Shown one piece after another: positions 42,255 through 51,958 of a stretch of 64,000 bases of DNA. This DNA comes from Nannocystis punicea (GTDB taxonomy: Bacteria > Myxococcota_A > Polyangia > Nannocystales > Nannocystaceae), in the NCBI RefSeq assembly GCF_026965555.1, contig NZ_CP114040.1, positions 10,762,001 to 10,826,000 on the forward strand, given 5' to 3'. Position numbers and translations under genes: made by a program. The notes beneath the pieces are model-generated. The model saw only the letters and a list, made by a program, of their open reading frames with translations. It was not told the DNA's origin and ran no database searches. Position 1 is the first letter of the stretch, and each line of letters begins with the position of its first letter.

Positions 42255-42500
42255 GAGCGCGGGACGTCCCGAGCCAGCGCCCCGCTCCGTGTGTCGCATC
42301 GCCAGGCTCACCGTCTCGTCGGACACGTCCTTTCATGCGGACCGCCGCGGCGAGCGGAGCGCGAGACGTCCCGAGCCTCGTCCCGCTCAGTGTGTCGCAT
42401 CGCCAGGCTCACCGGCTCGCCGGGCGCGTCTTTTCATGCGAACCGCCGCGGCTCTCGAATCGCGGTGAGTCGCAGCCCGCGCTCCGGTCTGCCGCATCGC
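42255..42500. repeat. Tandem repeat of about 101 bp, two copies plus partial
   Basis: Shared blocks GACGTCCCGAGCC, GTGTGTCGCATCGCCAGG and TTTCATGCG(G/A)ACCGCCGCGG recur at about 101-bp spacing (for example 42289 and 42390). A degenerate third copy follows. The gap 42176-42721 holds no gene I can support. Confidence 0.75.
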
Positions 42501-42511
42501 CGCGCCCCCCA

Positions 42512-42553
42512 TGTCCTTCCGGACACTCTCTTTCGGTCATGTCCTTTCATGAG
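42512..42553. repeat. 14-bp palindromic repeat array, 3 units
   Basis: TGTCCTTCCGGACA, CTCTCTTTCGGTCA, TGTCCTTTCATGAG, in the gap upstream of the thioredoxin-like gene. Confidence 0.75.
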
Positions 42554-42721
42554 AACGCCAGGATCGAGTTCGCCCGTCCCCGCTGGATGTCGCATCAGCC
42601 GGTCCTCGCGCCACCCGCATCGCTCGCGGACGAGCCCGTAGACCCCCACGGGCACCTTTTACACAGGCTTGACGATCGCCCGCCTCGCCCTCCGCTACAC
42701 CCGACCTCGCAGGAGGCAGTG

Positions 42722-44131
42722 ATGCGGATCCGCGGCTCGCTCTGGTACACCATGGCCCTGTTCCTCTCGTCCGGCGCGCCCGCGTGCGCGGTCACGAGCG
42801 ACCTTCCACCTGTCCTCGAGGACAGCAGCGGCCGCGAGCAGAGCCTCGACGAGCTCGCGCGGCTGGCCGTCGCCGACGACGACGCCGCCGCGCAGGCCGC
42901 CCGGGAGCGCCTGCGGGCGGCCGGCCCCGCGGGCCTCGCCGCCTTCGAGGCCGCCCACGAAGAGGCGCTGACCGCCGCGTACGAGGCCATCCTCGCGGCC
43001 GCCGACGCCCCGCCCCGCCGGCGCGACCCGGCCGGCCTCGCCGATCCGACCCGTGCGCGCCTGCTCGGCGCCCTCGACGAAGTGTGCGGCCAACGCGACT
43101 GCCTGCTGTCGCGCCTCTACTGGCACACCGACCTCGACGAAGCTGTCCGAACGGCCAGGCGCGAGGGCAAGCCGGTCCTCTCGCTGCGCCTCCTCGGCGA
43201 CCTGCGCGACGAGCTGAGCTGCGCCAACAGCCGGCTGTTCCGCGCCGTCCTCTACCCCGACCCGGCGGTGCGCGCCCTCCTGCGCGACCGCTTCGTGCTC
43301 CACTGGGCCAGCGAGCGGCCCGCACCGAAGATCACCGTCGACCTCGGCGACGGCCGCCAGATCGTCACCACCATCACCGGCAACAGCGCGCACTTCGTCC
43401 TCGACGCCGGCGGTCGCCCGGTCGACGTCGTCCCCGGCCTCTACGCGCCCGCCGACTTCGTCGCCGCCCTGCAGCGCGCCGAGGCCCTCGCGCGCAGCAC
43501 CGCCGCCCTCGACGGCCAGGCCCTCCGCGACGCCCTCGCCGACCACCACGAAGCCCGCGTACGCGACCTCGACGCGGCCTCCGTTCTGTTGGCGAGCTAT
43601 GCCGGAGAACCCGCCGGCCCGTTACGCCGTGTCCGCGCGCCTCGCCTCGCCGCCCGGGCTCCGCGCGCCGGCGAGGCCGCGCCGCTGGCGGCCAGCAAGA
43701 TGGCCGTCGAGGCGCCGCTGCGCGGGGTCACCGGCGAGCCCGTCGATCGCGTCGAACAGCGCTGGGAGCTGATGGCCGACGTCACTGCGCCCAAGATCGA
43801 CCTCTCGCGCGCGAGCCTCGGCCTCGTGCGCACGCAGCAGTGGCGCAGCGGCGACGCGACGCGCGACGCCGCCGATCGGGCCGAAGCGATCGTCGAACTG
43901 CGCCGCACGCTCGCGCTCGACACGCTGCGCAACGAGCAGGAGATCCACCGGGAGATCCACGGCTGGTGGGCCCGCGGGGCCACCGCGCCCGGGGACCTGC
44001 AGACGATCGTCCGCCGTGTGTACGACGAGCTGTTCTTGACCCCGGCCCGCGACCCGTGGCTCGGACTCGCCGACCCGACGCGCTACGGCGGCCTCGTCGG
44101 CGGCGGACGGCGGACGCAGGCGCACCTGTGA
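42722..44131 (+). CDS. Protein with thioredoxin-like domain, secreted
   Basis: 469 residues. A signal peptide-like N-terminus (MRIRGSLWYTMALFLSSGAPACA) is followed by a helical Ala/Glu-rich segment. Residues about 130-270 read as a thioredoxin-like domain: WHTDLDEAVRTARREGKPVLSLRLLGDLRDELSCANSRLFRAVLYPDPAVRALLRDRFVLHWA, then FVLDAGGRPVDVVPGLYAPADFVAALQRA. There is no CxxC; the 'EL.C.NS' may replace it, so a non-redox or single-Cys role is likely. The C-terminal 170 residues are helical and unassigned. The 14-mer TGTCCTCGAGGACA, a perfect palindrome, sits in frame at 42811-42824. Confidence 0.65.
   Translation: MRIRGSLWYTMALFLSSGAPACAVTSDLPPVLEDSSGREQSLDELARLAVADDDAAAQAARERLRAAGPAGLAAFEAAHEEALTAAYEAILAAADAPPRRRDPAGLADPTRARLLGALDEVCGQRDCLLSRLYWHTDLDEAVRTARREGKPVLSLRLLGDLRDELSCANSRLFRAVLYPDPAVRALLRDRFVLHWASERPAPKITVDLGDGRQIVTTITGNSAHFVLDAGGRPVDVVPGLYAPADFVAALQRAEALARSTAALDGQALRDALADHHEARVRDLDAASVLLASYAGEPAGPLRRVRAPRLAARAPRAGEAAPLAASKMAVEAPLRGVTGEPVDRVEQRWELMADVTAPKIDLSRASLGLVRTQQWRSGDATRDAADRAEAIVELRRTLALDTLRNEQEIHREIHGWWARGATAPGDLQTIVRRVYDELFLTPARDPWLGLADPTRYGGLVGGGRRTQAHL
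42811..42824. repeat. Perfect 14-bp palindrome of the repeat family inside a CDS
   Basis: TGTCCTCGAGGACA is identical to its own reverse complement and close to the family consensus. Confidence 0.65.
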
Positions 44132-44240
44132 GCGCGCGCGGGCCCGCCCTCTCGCACCCCTGCCGACAATTCCTGCCGAAGCACAGCCGACTGTGTAACT
44201 CTCAGGCCCGGAGGCCGGGGGTCGGGACCGGCTCGACCGC

Positions 44241-44930
44241 ATGAGTGAGTTCCTCGTCGAAGCCGCCCGCAGCAGCCCCGCGATCGCCGCGAGCCTGAGC
44301 AAGCTCCGACAGCGCGCCGAGGCTGCGATCCGCGACGCGGCGATCGCCGACACCGTCCTCGACGCCCGCGACTCGGCGCCCCACCCGACCGTCCCGCGCG
44401 GCTCCGACAGCGCCACGATCATCCCGCGCGAGCACGCGCAGTCGGCCGCCCACGACTTCTCCGGCTCGCGCGAGGTCAAGAGCTGGAGCGCCGACCTCCT
44501 GCGCGACGTCGCCGCGCCCGACGTGTTCGCCAGCAACCCGCTCGGCGAGCTCGAGCTGCTGGCCCTGCGCAGCGCCCAGGCCCTGCGCACCCAGGGCTCG
44601 CGCCTGCGCCAGGTCACCATCCTCGTCGCCGGCCTCGCCGCCGCCATCATCGGCGCCGGCCTCTACGGCGCCGTCCAGGGCGAGTACGGCCTGTCCGGCG
44701 GCCTCGTCCTCGGCGGCCTCGTCGTGCTCGCCCTGGTCATCGGCAAGTGGAACCCCTTCCGCCGCGCCGCCCGCTCCGCCGAGCTCGCCGAGCTCGCCGA
44801 CGCCACCGCCACCACCCTCCGCCTGCGCATGCGCGCCCTCGCCGAGCTCGGCGACAGCAAGACCCGCGCGCTCGAGCAGTGGAAGGTCGTGATCGAGATG
44901 ACCGAGTCGGTCCGCCGCCACCGTTCGTGA
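44241..44930 (+). CDS. Hypothetical membrane protein, 229 aa
   Basis: A helical N-terminal 110 residues (MSEFLVEAARSSPAIAASLSKLRQRAEAAIRDAAIADTVLDARD) precede two adjacent membrane segments (VTILVAGLAAAIIGAGLYGAV and LSGGLVLGGLVVLALVIGKW), then a cytosolic helical tail (RSAELAELADATATTLRLRMRALAEL). The two-helix hairpin with soluble helices on both ends suggests a membrane-associated scaffold. Family not recognised. Confidence 0.65.
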   Translation: MSEFLVEAARSSPAIAASLSKLRQRAEAAIRDAAIADTVLDARDSAPHPTVPRGSDSATIIPREHAQSAAHDFSGSREVKSWSADLLRDVAAPDVFASNPLGELELLALRSAQALRTQGSRLRQVTILVAGLAAAIIGAGLYGAVQGEYGLSGGLVLGGLVVLALVIGKWNPFRRAARSAELAELADATATTLRLRMRALAELGDSKTRALEQWKVVIEMTESVRRHRS

Positions 44931-44932
44931 TA

Positions 44933-45002
44933 TGTCCTTCAGGGCATGTCCCTACGGGCATGACCCATGAGGCATGACACTTACGACCTGCCCTGAGAGC
45001 CA
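44933..45002. repeat. 14-bp palindromic repeat array, 5 units
   Basis: Five contiguous units in exact phase: TGTCCTTCAGGGCA, TGTCCCTACGGGCA, TGACCCATGAGGCA, TGACACTTACGACC, TGCCCTGAGAGCCA. It starts 2 bp after the stop codon at 44930. Confidence 0.92.
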
Positions 45003-45156
45003 TCAGCATCAGGAGCGCGACCGCGCCGCCAGGCGCGCCGGCCTCCCGCACCGCCCGCGCCTGCTCCGTGTCCTGCGCGTCGAGGACGACGCGGAACGCC
45101 GCGACCGCGTCGCCCGGGGCCGACGGGCCGGCCTAGCCCTTCACCTCCTGCCGAGC

Positions 45157-45292
45157 CGCGGCGTCCGCCCGACGTACGGTCCTTCGCTGAAACACGGGTG
45201 TCGCTTCCCGCAGTCCCGCGAAGTCGCGGCGTCCGCCCGGCGCGCGGTCCCTCGCCGAGCCCGCGGTTGTCGCTCCCGCGGCCCCGCGCCTC
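45157..45292. repeat. 68-bp imperfect tandem duplication
   Basis: CGCGGCGTCCGCCCG begins at 45157 and again at 45225; the following 55 bp are related but diverged. It fills the rest of the gap 45003-45301, where I see no gene. Confidence 0.65.
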
Positions 45293-45301
45293 GCCACAAC
45301 C

Positions 45302-45949
45302 TCAGCCCTGCACGCGCGCGAACTCCGGCCCGCGGAACACCTGCCTGGCGTTGCCGCGCTCGATCGCGTTGTGCTCGTCCCAGCGGGCCCGCTCGGCCTC
45401 GCTGCGGCGCGCGGCCGCGCCGGCCAGCAGCAGGGCGGCCAGCCGCTCGCGGGCGATCCTGCGGTTCTGCCCCTGCGAGCGCTCCTCGCGGGCCACCACC
45501 TCGAAACCCGACGGCTTGTGCCGCAGGCGGACCGCAGTGCTGCGCTTGTTGACGTTCTGGCCGCCGGACCCGCCGCTGCGCACCGCCGACTCCTCGAGGT
45601 CCGCCTCGCGCACCGCGGTGGTCGCCTCCGCCTCGACCGGCAGGCGCGTCAGCTTGACGAACCAGTTGCGTCGGCGGTGCGTCGGCCGCAGCGGGCTGCG
45701 ACCGATCCACTGCGCAGTGCCCTCCCACTGCGACAGCAGCGCCGCGAGTCCTTCCCCTTCGGACATGTCCTCGAGTTCATACATCAACGACCACGACGTC
45801 TCCGCCGCCGGCCCCGGCGTACGCAGCAGCTCCTCGCAGCCGAGGCCCGCCGCTGCGGCCGCCGCCGCGAACACCGGCCCGAGACGGTGCACCACCCACG
45901 CCAGCTCCGGCGGCCCGTGACCGCCGGAGATCAGCACCCACGCCTTCAT
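45302..45949 (-). CDS. prfH: Peptide chain release factor H-like protein (PrfH)
   Basis: 215 residues. The GGQ loop is at residues 129-131 in SAVRSGGSGGQNVNKRSTAVRL, followed by FEVVAREERSQGQNRRIARERLAALL, as in class I release factors. The stop-codon recognition and RF1/2 N-terminal domains are absent and the N-terminal 85 residues are PrfH-specific (MKAWVLISGGHGPPELAWVVHRL). Known PrfH proteins pair with RtcB2 to rescue ribosomes whose 16S rRNA decoding centre is cut: PrfH releases the stalled peptide and RtcB re-joins the RNA. Start and rtcB stop overlap in ATGA, so translation is coupled. A 14-bp repeat pair lies in frame at 45752-45779 (ELEDMSEGE). Confidence 0.9.
   Translation of the reverse strand: MKAWVLISGGHGPPELAWVVHRLGPVFAAAAAAAGLGCEELLRTPGPAAETSWSLMYELEDMSEGEGLAALLSQWEGTAQWIGRSPLRPTHRRRNWFVKLTRLPVEAEATTAVREADLEESAVRSGGSGGQNVNKRSTAVRLRHKPSGFEVVAREERSQGQNRRIARERLAALLLAGAAARRSEAERARWDEHNAIERGNARQVFRGPEFARVQG
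45752..45779. repeat. 14-bp palindromic repeat inside the prfH CDS, 2 units
   Basis: TTCCCCTTCGGACA and TGTCCTCGAGTTCA joined at CATG, read in frame as EDMSEGE on the minus strand, in the linker between the N-terminal part and the GGQ domain. Confidence 0.6.
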
Positions 45950-47073
45950 CGCCGGCTCCGGGTCTTGTAGGTCAGCACCGGGCGCAGGGTCGCCACCACG
46001 GTGCACAGGCCGGCCGCGACCAGGTCGCCGACGACTGCGTCGATCTTCTTGTACGCCTCGGGCGCCTCCTCGTAGAGCAGCTCGCGGTCCTCGCAGATCA
46101 CCCGCCCGCCGAGGGCCGTGCGCACCAGGTCGTCGGGGCGGTAGCGGCCCTGCAGGCGCTCCTTGACGTCGCTGCGGCGCCACTTGCGACCTGCCCCATG
46201 GGCCAGGGACCACCCGGCCTCCGCGCGGCTCGGGTCGGGCTTCACCACGTAGCTCAGCGTCCCGCGCGAGCCGGGGATCACCACGATCCCCGCCGTCGAC
46301 GGCGCCGCCCCCTTGCGGTGCAGCCAGCGCTGCGGCGCCCCGTCGGGGCACGGCACCACCGCGTTGTGGCAGACGTCGAGCACCGGGGCGAGCTCGACCC
46401 CGAGCGCGTCGGCGAAGCGGCGCGCGATCAGGGCCCGGTTGGCCTGCGCCCACGCGACCGCGCCGTCGTGCGCGCGCAGGTACTCGCGCGCGTCCTCGCC
46501 GGCGCTGCCCAGCCCCGCCGCCGCGAAGCGGTCGACGTGCGCGCGCAGGATCGCCTCGCCGAGCCCGCGCGAGCCGCTGTGGACCAGCAGCACCAGCGAG
46601 TCCGCGGCGATCCCGAGCGTGGCCCAGGCCTCCGCGTCCTCGATCGCGTCGACCTGCTGCAGCTCGGCGAAGTGGTTGCCGCCGCCGATCGTGCCGAGCG
46701 ACGCGTCGTGGTCGGTCGGCGCGACTGTCCTTTCGGCCAGGAACGCCTCCACGTCACCGTCCCACCGCCCGTCGAGGTCACCGAGCCGATCGGCCCAGCG
46801 CTCGAGCTTCAGCTTGCGCTGCGGCAGGTCGGTGGACCACAGCGCCATCCCGCAGCCGATGTCGTTGCCGACCAGGTGCGGGTAGATCCGCCCCTCGCTG
46901 ACGAACGCCGCCCCGATCGGCGAGCCCTTGCCGGGGTGGAGGTCGGGCATGCCGACCGCCGCGATCATCCCCGGCAGCGTCGCGGTGCGCTCGAGCTGCT
47001 GCACCGCCTCGCCCTCGATCCACGTCTTCGGCGACGCCACGATCCGCACGGTCGCCTTGTCTTGCGTTTCCAT
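45946..47073 (-). CDS. rtcB: RNA ligase RtcB (RtcB2-type)
   Basis: 375 residues, shorter than housekeeping RtcB (about 405) and fitting the PrfH-linked RtcB2 group. Active-site motifs are in place: MPDLHPGKGSPIGAAF, HLVGNDIGCGMALW (metal Cys), SLGTIGGGNHFAELQ, VHSGSRGLGEAI (His), LDVCHNAV and SLAHGAGRKWRRSD, whose His is the residue guanylylated during catalysis. The usual 'SHGAGR' reads AHGAGR. It joins 2',3'-cyclic phosphate (or 3'-phosphate) and 5'-OH RNA ends using GTP and Mn. Middle gene of the operon: directly follows the gene above and overlaps prfH. Confidence 0.92.
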   Translation of the reverse strand: METQDKATVRIVASPKTWIEGEAVQQLERTATLPGMIAAVGMPDLHPGKGSPIGAAFVSEGRIYPHLVGNDIGCGMALWSTDLPQRKLKLERWADRLGDLDGRWDGDVEAFLAERTVAPTDHDASLGTIGGGNHFAELQQVDAIEDAEAWATLGIAADSLVLLVHSGSRGLGEAILRAHVDRFAAAGLGSAGEDAREYLRAHDGAVAWAQANRALIARRFADALGVELAPVLDVCHNAVVPCPDGAPQRWLHRKGAAPSTAGIVVIPGSRGTLSYVVKPDPSRAEAGWSLAHGAGRKWRRSDVKERLQGRYRPDDLVRTALGGRVICEDRELLYEEAPEAYKKIDAVVGDLVAAGLCTVVATLRPVLTYKTRSRR

Positions 47074-47787
47074 TCAGCGCACCTCCGGCGGCAGCCGCCG
47101 CAGCTCTTTCTTGCCGATCTGCCGCTTCTCGGTCGCGTAGCGGTCGGAGCGGCCGTAGTGCTCGAGCAGGGTGGCCGTCATCTGCCACGTGGTCCCCAGG
47201 CCGCGCAGGGCGCCGAGCAGCACGTCGTGCAGGTCGAGCCAGTGCGGACCGGCGGGGATCGGCATCAAGGTGATCCGGTACCACTGCCCGCCGATCCTGC
47301 GGTACTGCGCGCCGCCGTCGATCGGCACCACGTCGCGCGTGACCGGCGGCTTGTAGCGGGCCGGCCGGGGCGGGACCTTCTTCAGCAGCCCCGTCTCCGG
47401 GCACACGTAGACCGGCGTCCAGCGGTGGCCGAAGATCTCCCGCACCCCCCCCGAACCGCGCTCGTACAGGCGGTCGCCGACCTTCATGACGTTGGTGTAG
47501 ACCATGTCGCGCAGGTGGTCGAGGACGTGCTTCTGCACCGCGCTGGTCACCCGCAGGGTCGCGGCGATCTCCGAGTGCACGGCGTCCCACGGACGACCGA
47601 CCCGGCTCAGGAGGAAGCGCCGCAACGGCGCCAGGTTCTCGTTCAGCTGCTTCGAGCCGCGGCCGCGGCTGATCGGCTCGCGGACCGGCGCGTGCTCCGG
47701 GTCGGCGCGGCGGCGCATCTCCTCCCGCCGGCCCTCGCCGCCCCAGCCGCCGCCGGTGCGCGGCCGCTCGATGATCACTTCATACAT
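47074..47787 (-). CDS. Uncharacterised first gene of the rtcB-prfH operon
   Basis: 237 residues starting MYEVIIERPRTGGGWGGEGRR. No signal or membrane segment. Features are a basic N-terminal half (EEMRRRADPEHAPVREPISRGRGSKQLNENLAPLRRFLLSRVGRPWDAVHSEI), a middle helix (SAVQKHVLDHLRDMVYTNVM) and strand-rich patches (WTPVYVCPETGLLKK; YRRIGGQWYRITLMPIPAGPHWLDLHDVLLGAL). I recall similar 'ERPR...R.lneNLaPLRRFL...vGRpWd.vysEI' proteins beside rtcB in other bacteria but cannot verify this. Its stop codon abuts the rtcB start with no gap, so it belongs to the same transcript. Basic charge and context suggest an RNA- or ribosome-binding partner. ATG 47787 lies in a partial 14-bp repeat; a TTG at 47799 is the alternative. 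Confidence 0.75.
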   Translation of the reverse strand: MYEVIIERPRTGGGWGGEGRREEMRRRADPEHAPVREPISRGRGSKQLNENLAPLRRFLLSRVGRPWDAVHSEIAATLRVTSAVQKHVLDHLRDMVYTNVMKVGDRLYERGSGGVREIFGHRWTPVYVCPETGLLKKVPPRPARYKPPVTRDVVPIDGGAQYRRIGGQWYRITLMPIPAGPHWLDLHDVLLGALRGLGTTWQMTATLLEHYGRSDRYATEKRQIGKKELRRLPPEVR

Positions 47788-48390
47788 GTCCCAACGCAAT
47801 CAACACCTCGCCTCTCCGCCCGTCGGGGCGATGGAGTGGGTCTCCCAGGAATCACAGCAGTTCGAATTGCCCATGGTGGTAATCTCGACACACGACAATG
47901 CCCGGGGCAGGCGCGGCGACGCTGCCCCCATTCGCCGCACCCGGCGAACGACAATGCGAGGCCTCCGCCGCCGCGTCAGGCCGGTCCGGGCGCGCGGGGC
48001 GGGGCGGCGACGCGCGAAGACGTCGCGACCCCGACCGCGTCGCGCGGACCCTCGCTGCCGGCGCTCACGGGCGCCCAGAACGGCCAGAAACGGCCTCCTG
48101 GGCCCCAAGAGCGGCGTCCTGTGCCTCGCCGCAGTCAGGGCCTCGTCGCATGGGCGACGCGGTCGGCGGGCGTCGTCACGAGACGACGCACCTCACCGGG
48201 AGACGGCGGGGAGACCCTTCAGCCGCGTGTCCGAAATGGACAGGGCGAAGGCGAACGGACGCGGCGAGCGGGCCTGCGTTCGAGCGGATGTGGCTCAGTG
48301 GCGAGACATGACATGAACCGCCTGGTGAGAGGCGATGCGCACTCTATACAGTACGCGCCGGCCCCCGTCAAGCGCCATTCATCCATCTCA
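47788..48390. other. Upstream region of the rtcB operon
   Basis: About 600 bp between two minus-strand transcription units; it must hold the operon promoter. I see no gene and no convincing sigma-54 site. The last 100 bp (48290-48390) are less GC-rich. Confidence 0.5.
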
Positions 48391-49863
<1,473 letters not shown>

Positions 49864-49889
49864 CAGGCGGGCTTGCGGCCCATGATGCC

Positions 49890-51251
49890 TCACTGAGGCC
49901 GGAAGATCACGGGGAACTCGAAGCTCGAGTTGTCGCCGTTGGCCAGGATGGCGTCCTTGCCCTGGCAATCAGTGGCCGCGTTCGACAGGCAGTAGTCGAT
50001 GCTCCACTGGACCACGAACGGGCGCGTCTTGAACTCCTCCGCGGGGACATCCCCTTTCGCCCACATCTCGTGCGCAAACCCGATCTTCGGGGTTCCCATC
50101 AGGGGCAGGAGCGAGCACTGAATCGCCTTGTCGCCGTCAGGCTCGTTGCCGTCGGCCACCAGCGGGCACAGCCCGAAGCAGCCGTCCTTGTCGGACTTGC
50201 ACTCGCCGGTGCCGAACGGCGACATCGACACGCGGTAGAGGAAGCCGAAGAAGCACGAGTCGCCGCAGGTGCCCTTCTTCACCTCGAAGCGGGGGTCCGC
50301 GTCGCCGTCGAAGCGCAGCGGCTGGTCGGGGTCGAAGTCGACCAGCATCGGCACGAGCGCGTTGTTCATCTGCCCGCTGTGGTTGCCGACGATCGCGTAG
50401 GCCTTCGGCGCCTGCTGAGTCTGCTTGGCGCAGTACGGCGCGTACACCTTCACCCCCGACTGCTCGGCCGCGACGATCCAGGCCCAATTGCCGTAGCGCG
50501 ATTCGCCGATCGTCCCCGTGATCGCGCAGCTCTGCGCGTCGACCCCGAGGCCCGCCGGCACCTTGCCGTCGCCCGTCCCGCCCGGCGTCGCGCAGGTGAT
50601 CGGCGAGCCGTCGCCGCCGGTGATGTAGTCGAGGATCGACTTGTCGCCGCCCGCGGCGACGCACGGGCCGTCGGCCGCGAGCGCGTCGTAGTCGACCTTG
50701 AGCATGTCGCCGACGGTCAGCGCCGGACAGCTCGCCATCGCCACGTTGTCTTCGAGGTCGGTGACGGTGAGCTCGACGGTGTACTCGCCCGGGGTGGTGG
50801 GGACGCCGGAGATCTCGCCGCTGTTGGGGTTGATGGCGAGGCCGTCGGGCAGGCCGGAGGCCGACCACGCGTACTTCGGCACGCCGCCCGAGGCGGTCGG
50901 TTGGTGCTGGTACTCGGCCCCCTGCGCGCCCTTCGGCAGCATCCCGCAGTCGACGACCAGCGCCGGCGGCGGCTCGTCGGTGGTCGCGGTCGCGTCGGTG
51001 GGCGTGTCGGTGGTCGCGGTGGTGGTCGTCGTCGGCGCGTCGGTCGACGAGGTCGTCGGGTTCACGTCGGTCGTGGTCCCGGGCGGCTCGGTGGTCTGCG
51101 TCGCCGAGGCGACGTAGCTCCCGCCTCCCGCGGCGTCGTCGTCGCTGCACGCCGTCGACAGCGCCGACGCGCCGAGCACGAACATCCACGTCCATCCGGG
51201 CCCGGAGAGGCGCCCTCTCCGACCGCGGCCTTCGCTGGCGAACAGCCTCAT
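49890..51251 (-). CDS. Lipoprotein with putative Ig-like (He_PIG) domain
   Basis: 453 residues. A long leader with hydrophobic segment and lipobox (WTWMFVLGASALSTAC), a Thr-rich linker of about 60 residues, then a He_PIG/cadherin-like Ig domain (GAQGAEYQHQPTASGGVPKYAWSASGLPDGLAINPNSGEISGVPTTPGEYTVELTVTD). The C-terminal 260 residues are a separate Cys-containing domain (GNWAWIVAAEQSGVKVYAPYC; GTCGDSCFFGFLYRVS; PFVVQWSIDYCLS) that I do not recognise. Surface-exposed. It precedes the kinase gene by 26 bp and could be part of one signalling unit, but no direct evidence exists. Confidence 0.75.
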   Translation of the reverse strand: MRLFASEGRGRRGRLSGPGWTWMFVLGASALSTACSDDDAAGGGSYVASATQTTEPPGTTTDVNPTTSSTDAPTTTTTATTDTPTDATATTDEPPPALVVDCGMLPKGAQGAEYQHQPTASGGVPKYAWSASGLPDGLAINPNSGEISGVPTTPGEYTVELTVTDLEDNVAMASCPALTVGDMLKVDYDALAADGPCVAAGGDKSILDYITGGDGSPITCATPGGTGDGKVPAGLGVDAQSCAITGTIGESRYGNWAWIVAAEQSGVKVYAPYCAKQTQQAPKAYAIVGNHSGQMNNALVPMLVDFDPDQPLRFDGDADPRFEVKKGTCGDSCFFGFLYRVSMSPFGTGECKSDKDGCFGLCPLVADGNEPDGDKAIQCSLLPLMGTPKIGFAHEMWAKGDVPAEEFKTRPFVVQWSIDYCLSNAATDCQGKDAILANGDNSSFEFPVIFRPQ

Positions 51252-51442
51252 CGTCCGATCTCCCTTTAGTTCAAGGACCCCGCTAAACGGGCCGGCGGAG
51301 CATAGCACCTCGCCGCCGCCGCCCCGCCGGAATTTCTTCCGTACACCGTCCGCAGCCGCGTCTGCCGCGTCCGGGAGCAGGCGGGAAATCCTGTCCGCGG
51401 CGGTCAACCGGCCGGTCACCGCGCTACTCTACCGGTCCACCC

Positions 51443-51958
51443 GTGAGCTTGTGGCAGCACCTCTGGCCCCCGCGGCCGCGTCGCCTCGAACGACTGTCCG
51501 ACATCCTCGGGGCCGGGCGTGACGAGCTCGTCACCTTCAGCGGCAGCGTCGAGCCGCTCGAGGCGATCCACGATCCCGTCGACGGCGAGGCCGCCGTCGC
51601 CATCGACTACCGCGCCTCTCCCCCGCACAGCGTCGTCGGCGTCGCCGGCGCGCTCAGCGTCATCTCGCGGACCTTCCACGTCGTCCGCCAGCAGGCCGTC
51701 GACTTCCTCGTCGCCGAGGGGCCGCACCGCGTCCTCGTCTGCGTCGACCACGGCACCGACCTCGACGCCTTCCACCGCGACCTCCTCACCCGCCACGGCG
51801 TCGGCCTCCGCACCGAACGGGCGCTGGTGCGCCCCGGCGACCGCGTGTGCGTGATCGGCCGGCGTCTCGGGGCACGCCCGACATCGCCGCTGCGCGACGA
51901 ACCCTACCTCGCGGTCGTGCGGGCGCAGCGGTTCTGGCCCGTCGAGCCGGCGTCCTAG
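51443..51958 (+). CDS. Hypothetical protein, 171 aa
   Basis: GTG start. Strand-rich domain VTFSGSVEPLEAIHDPVDGEAAVAIDYRA, SVVGVAGALSVISRTFHVVRQQAVDFLVAEGPHRVLVCVDHGTDL, VRPGDRVCVIGRRLGARP. The 'G.v.pl.....P..g..av.i.Y' and 'F.v......fl' pattern is loosely similar to the GIDE domain; weak. No signal peptide. Divergent from the lipoprotein at 51251. Confidence 0.55.
   Translation: MSLWQHLWPPRPRRLERLSDILGAGRDELVTFSGSVEPLEAIHDPVDGEAAVAIDYRASPPHSVVGVAGALSVISRTFHVVRQQAVDFLVAEGPHRVLVCVDHGTDLDAFHRDLLTRHGVGLRTERALVRPGDRVCVIGRRLGARPTSPLRDEPYLAVVRAQRFWPVEPAS

Noticed and set aside
47800..47900. Sigma-54 promoter for the rtcB operon (minus strand TGGGCA...TGCT)
   Set aside because: The GG and GC elements are one base too far apart for a -24/-12 promoter, and no RtcR-like regulator is adjacent.
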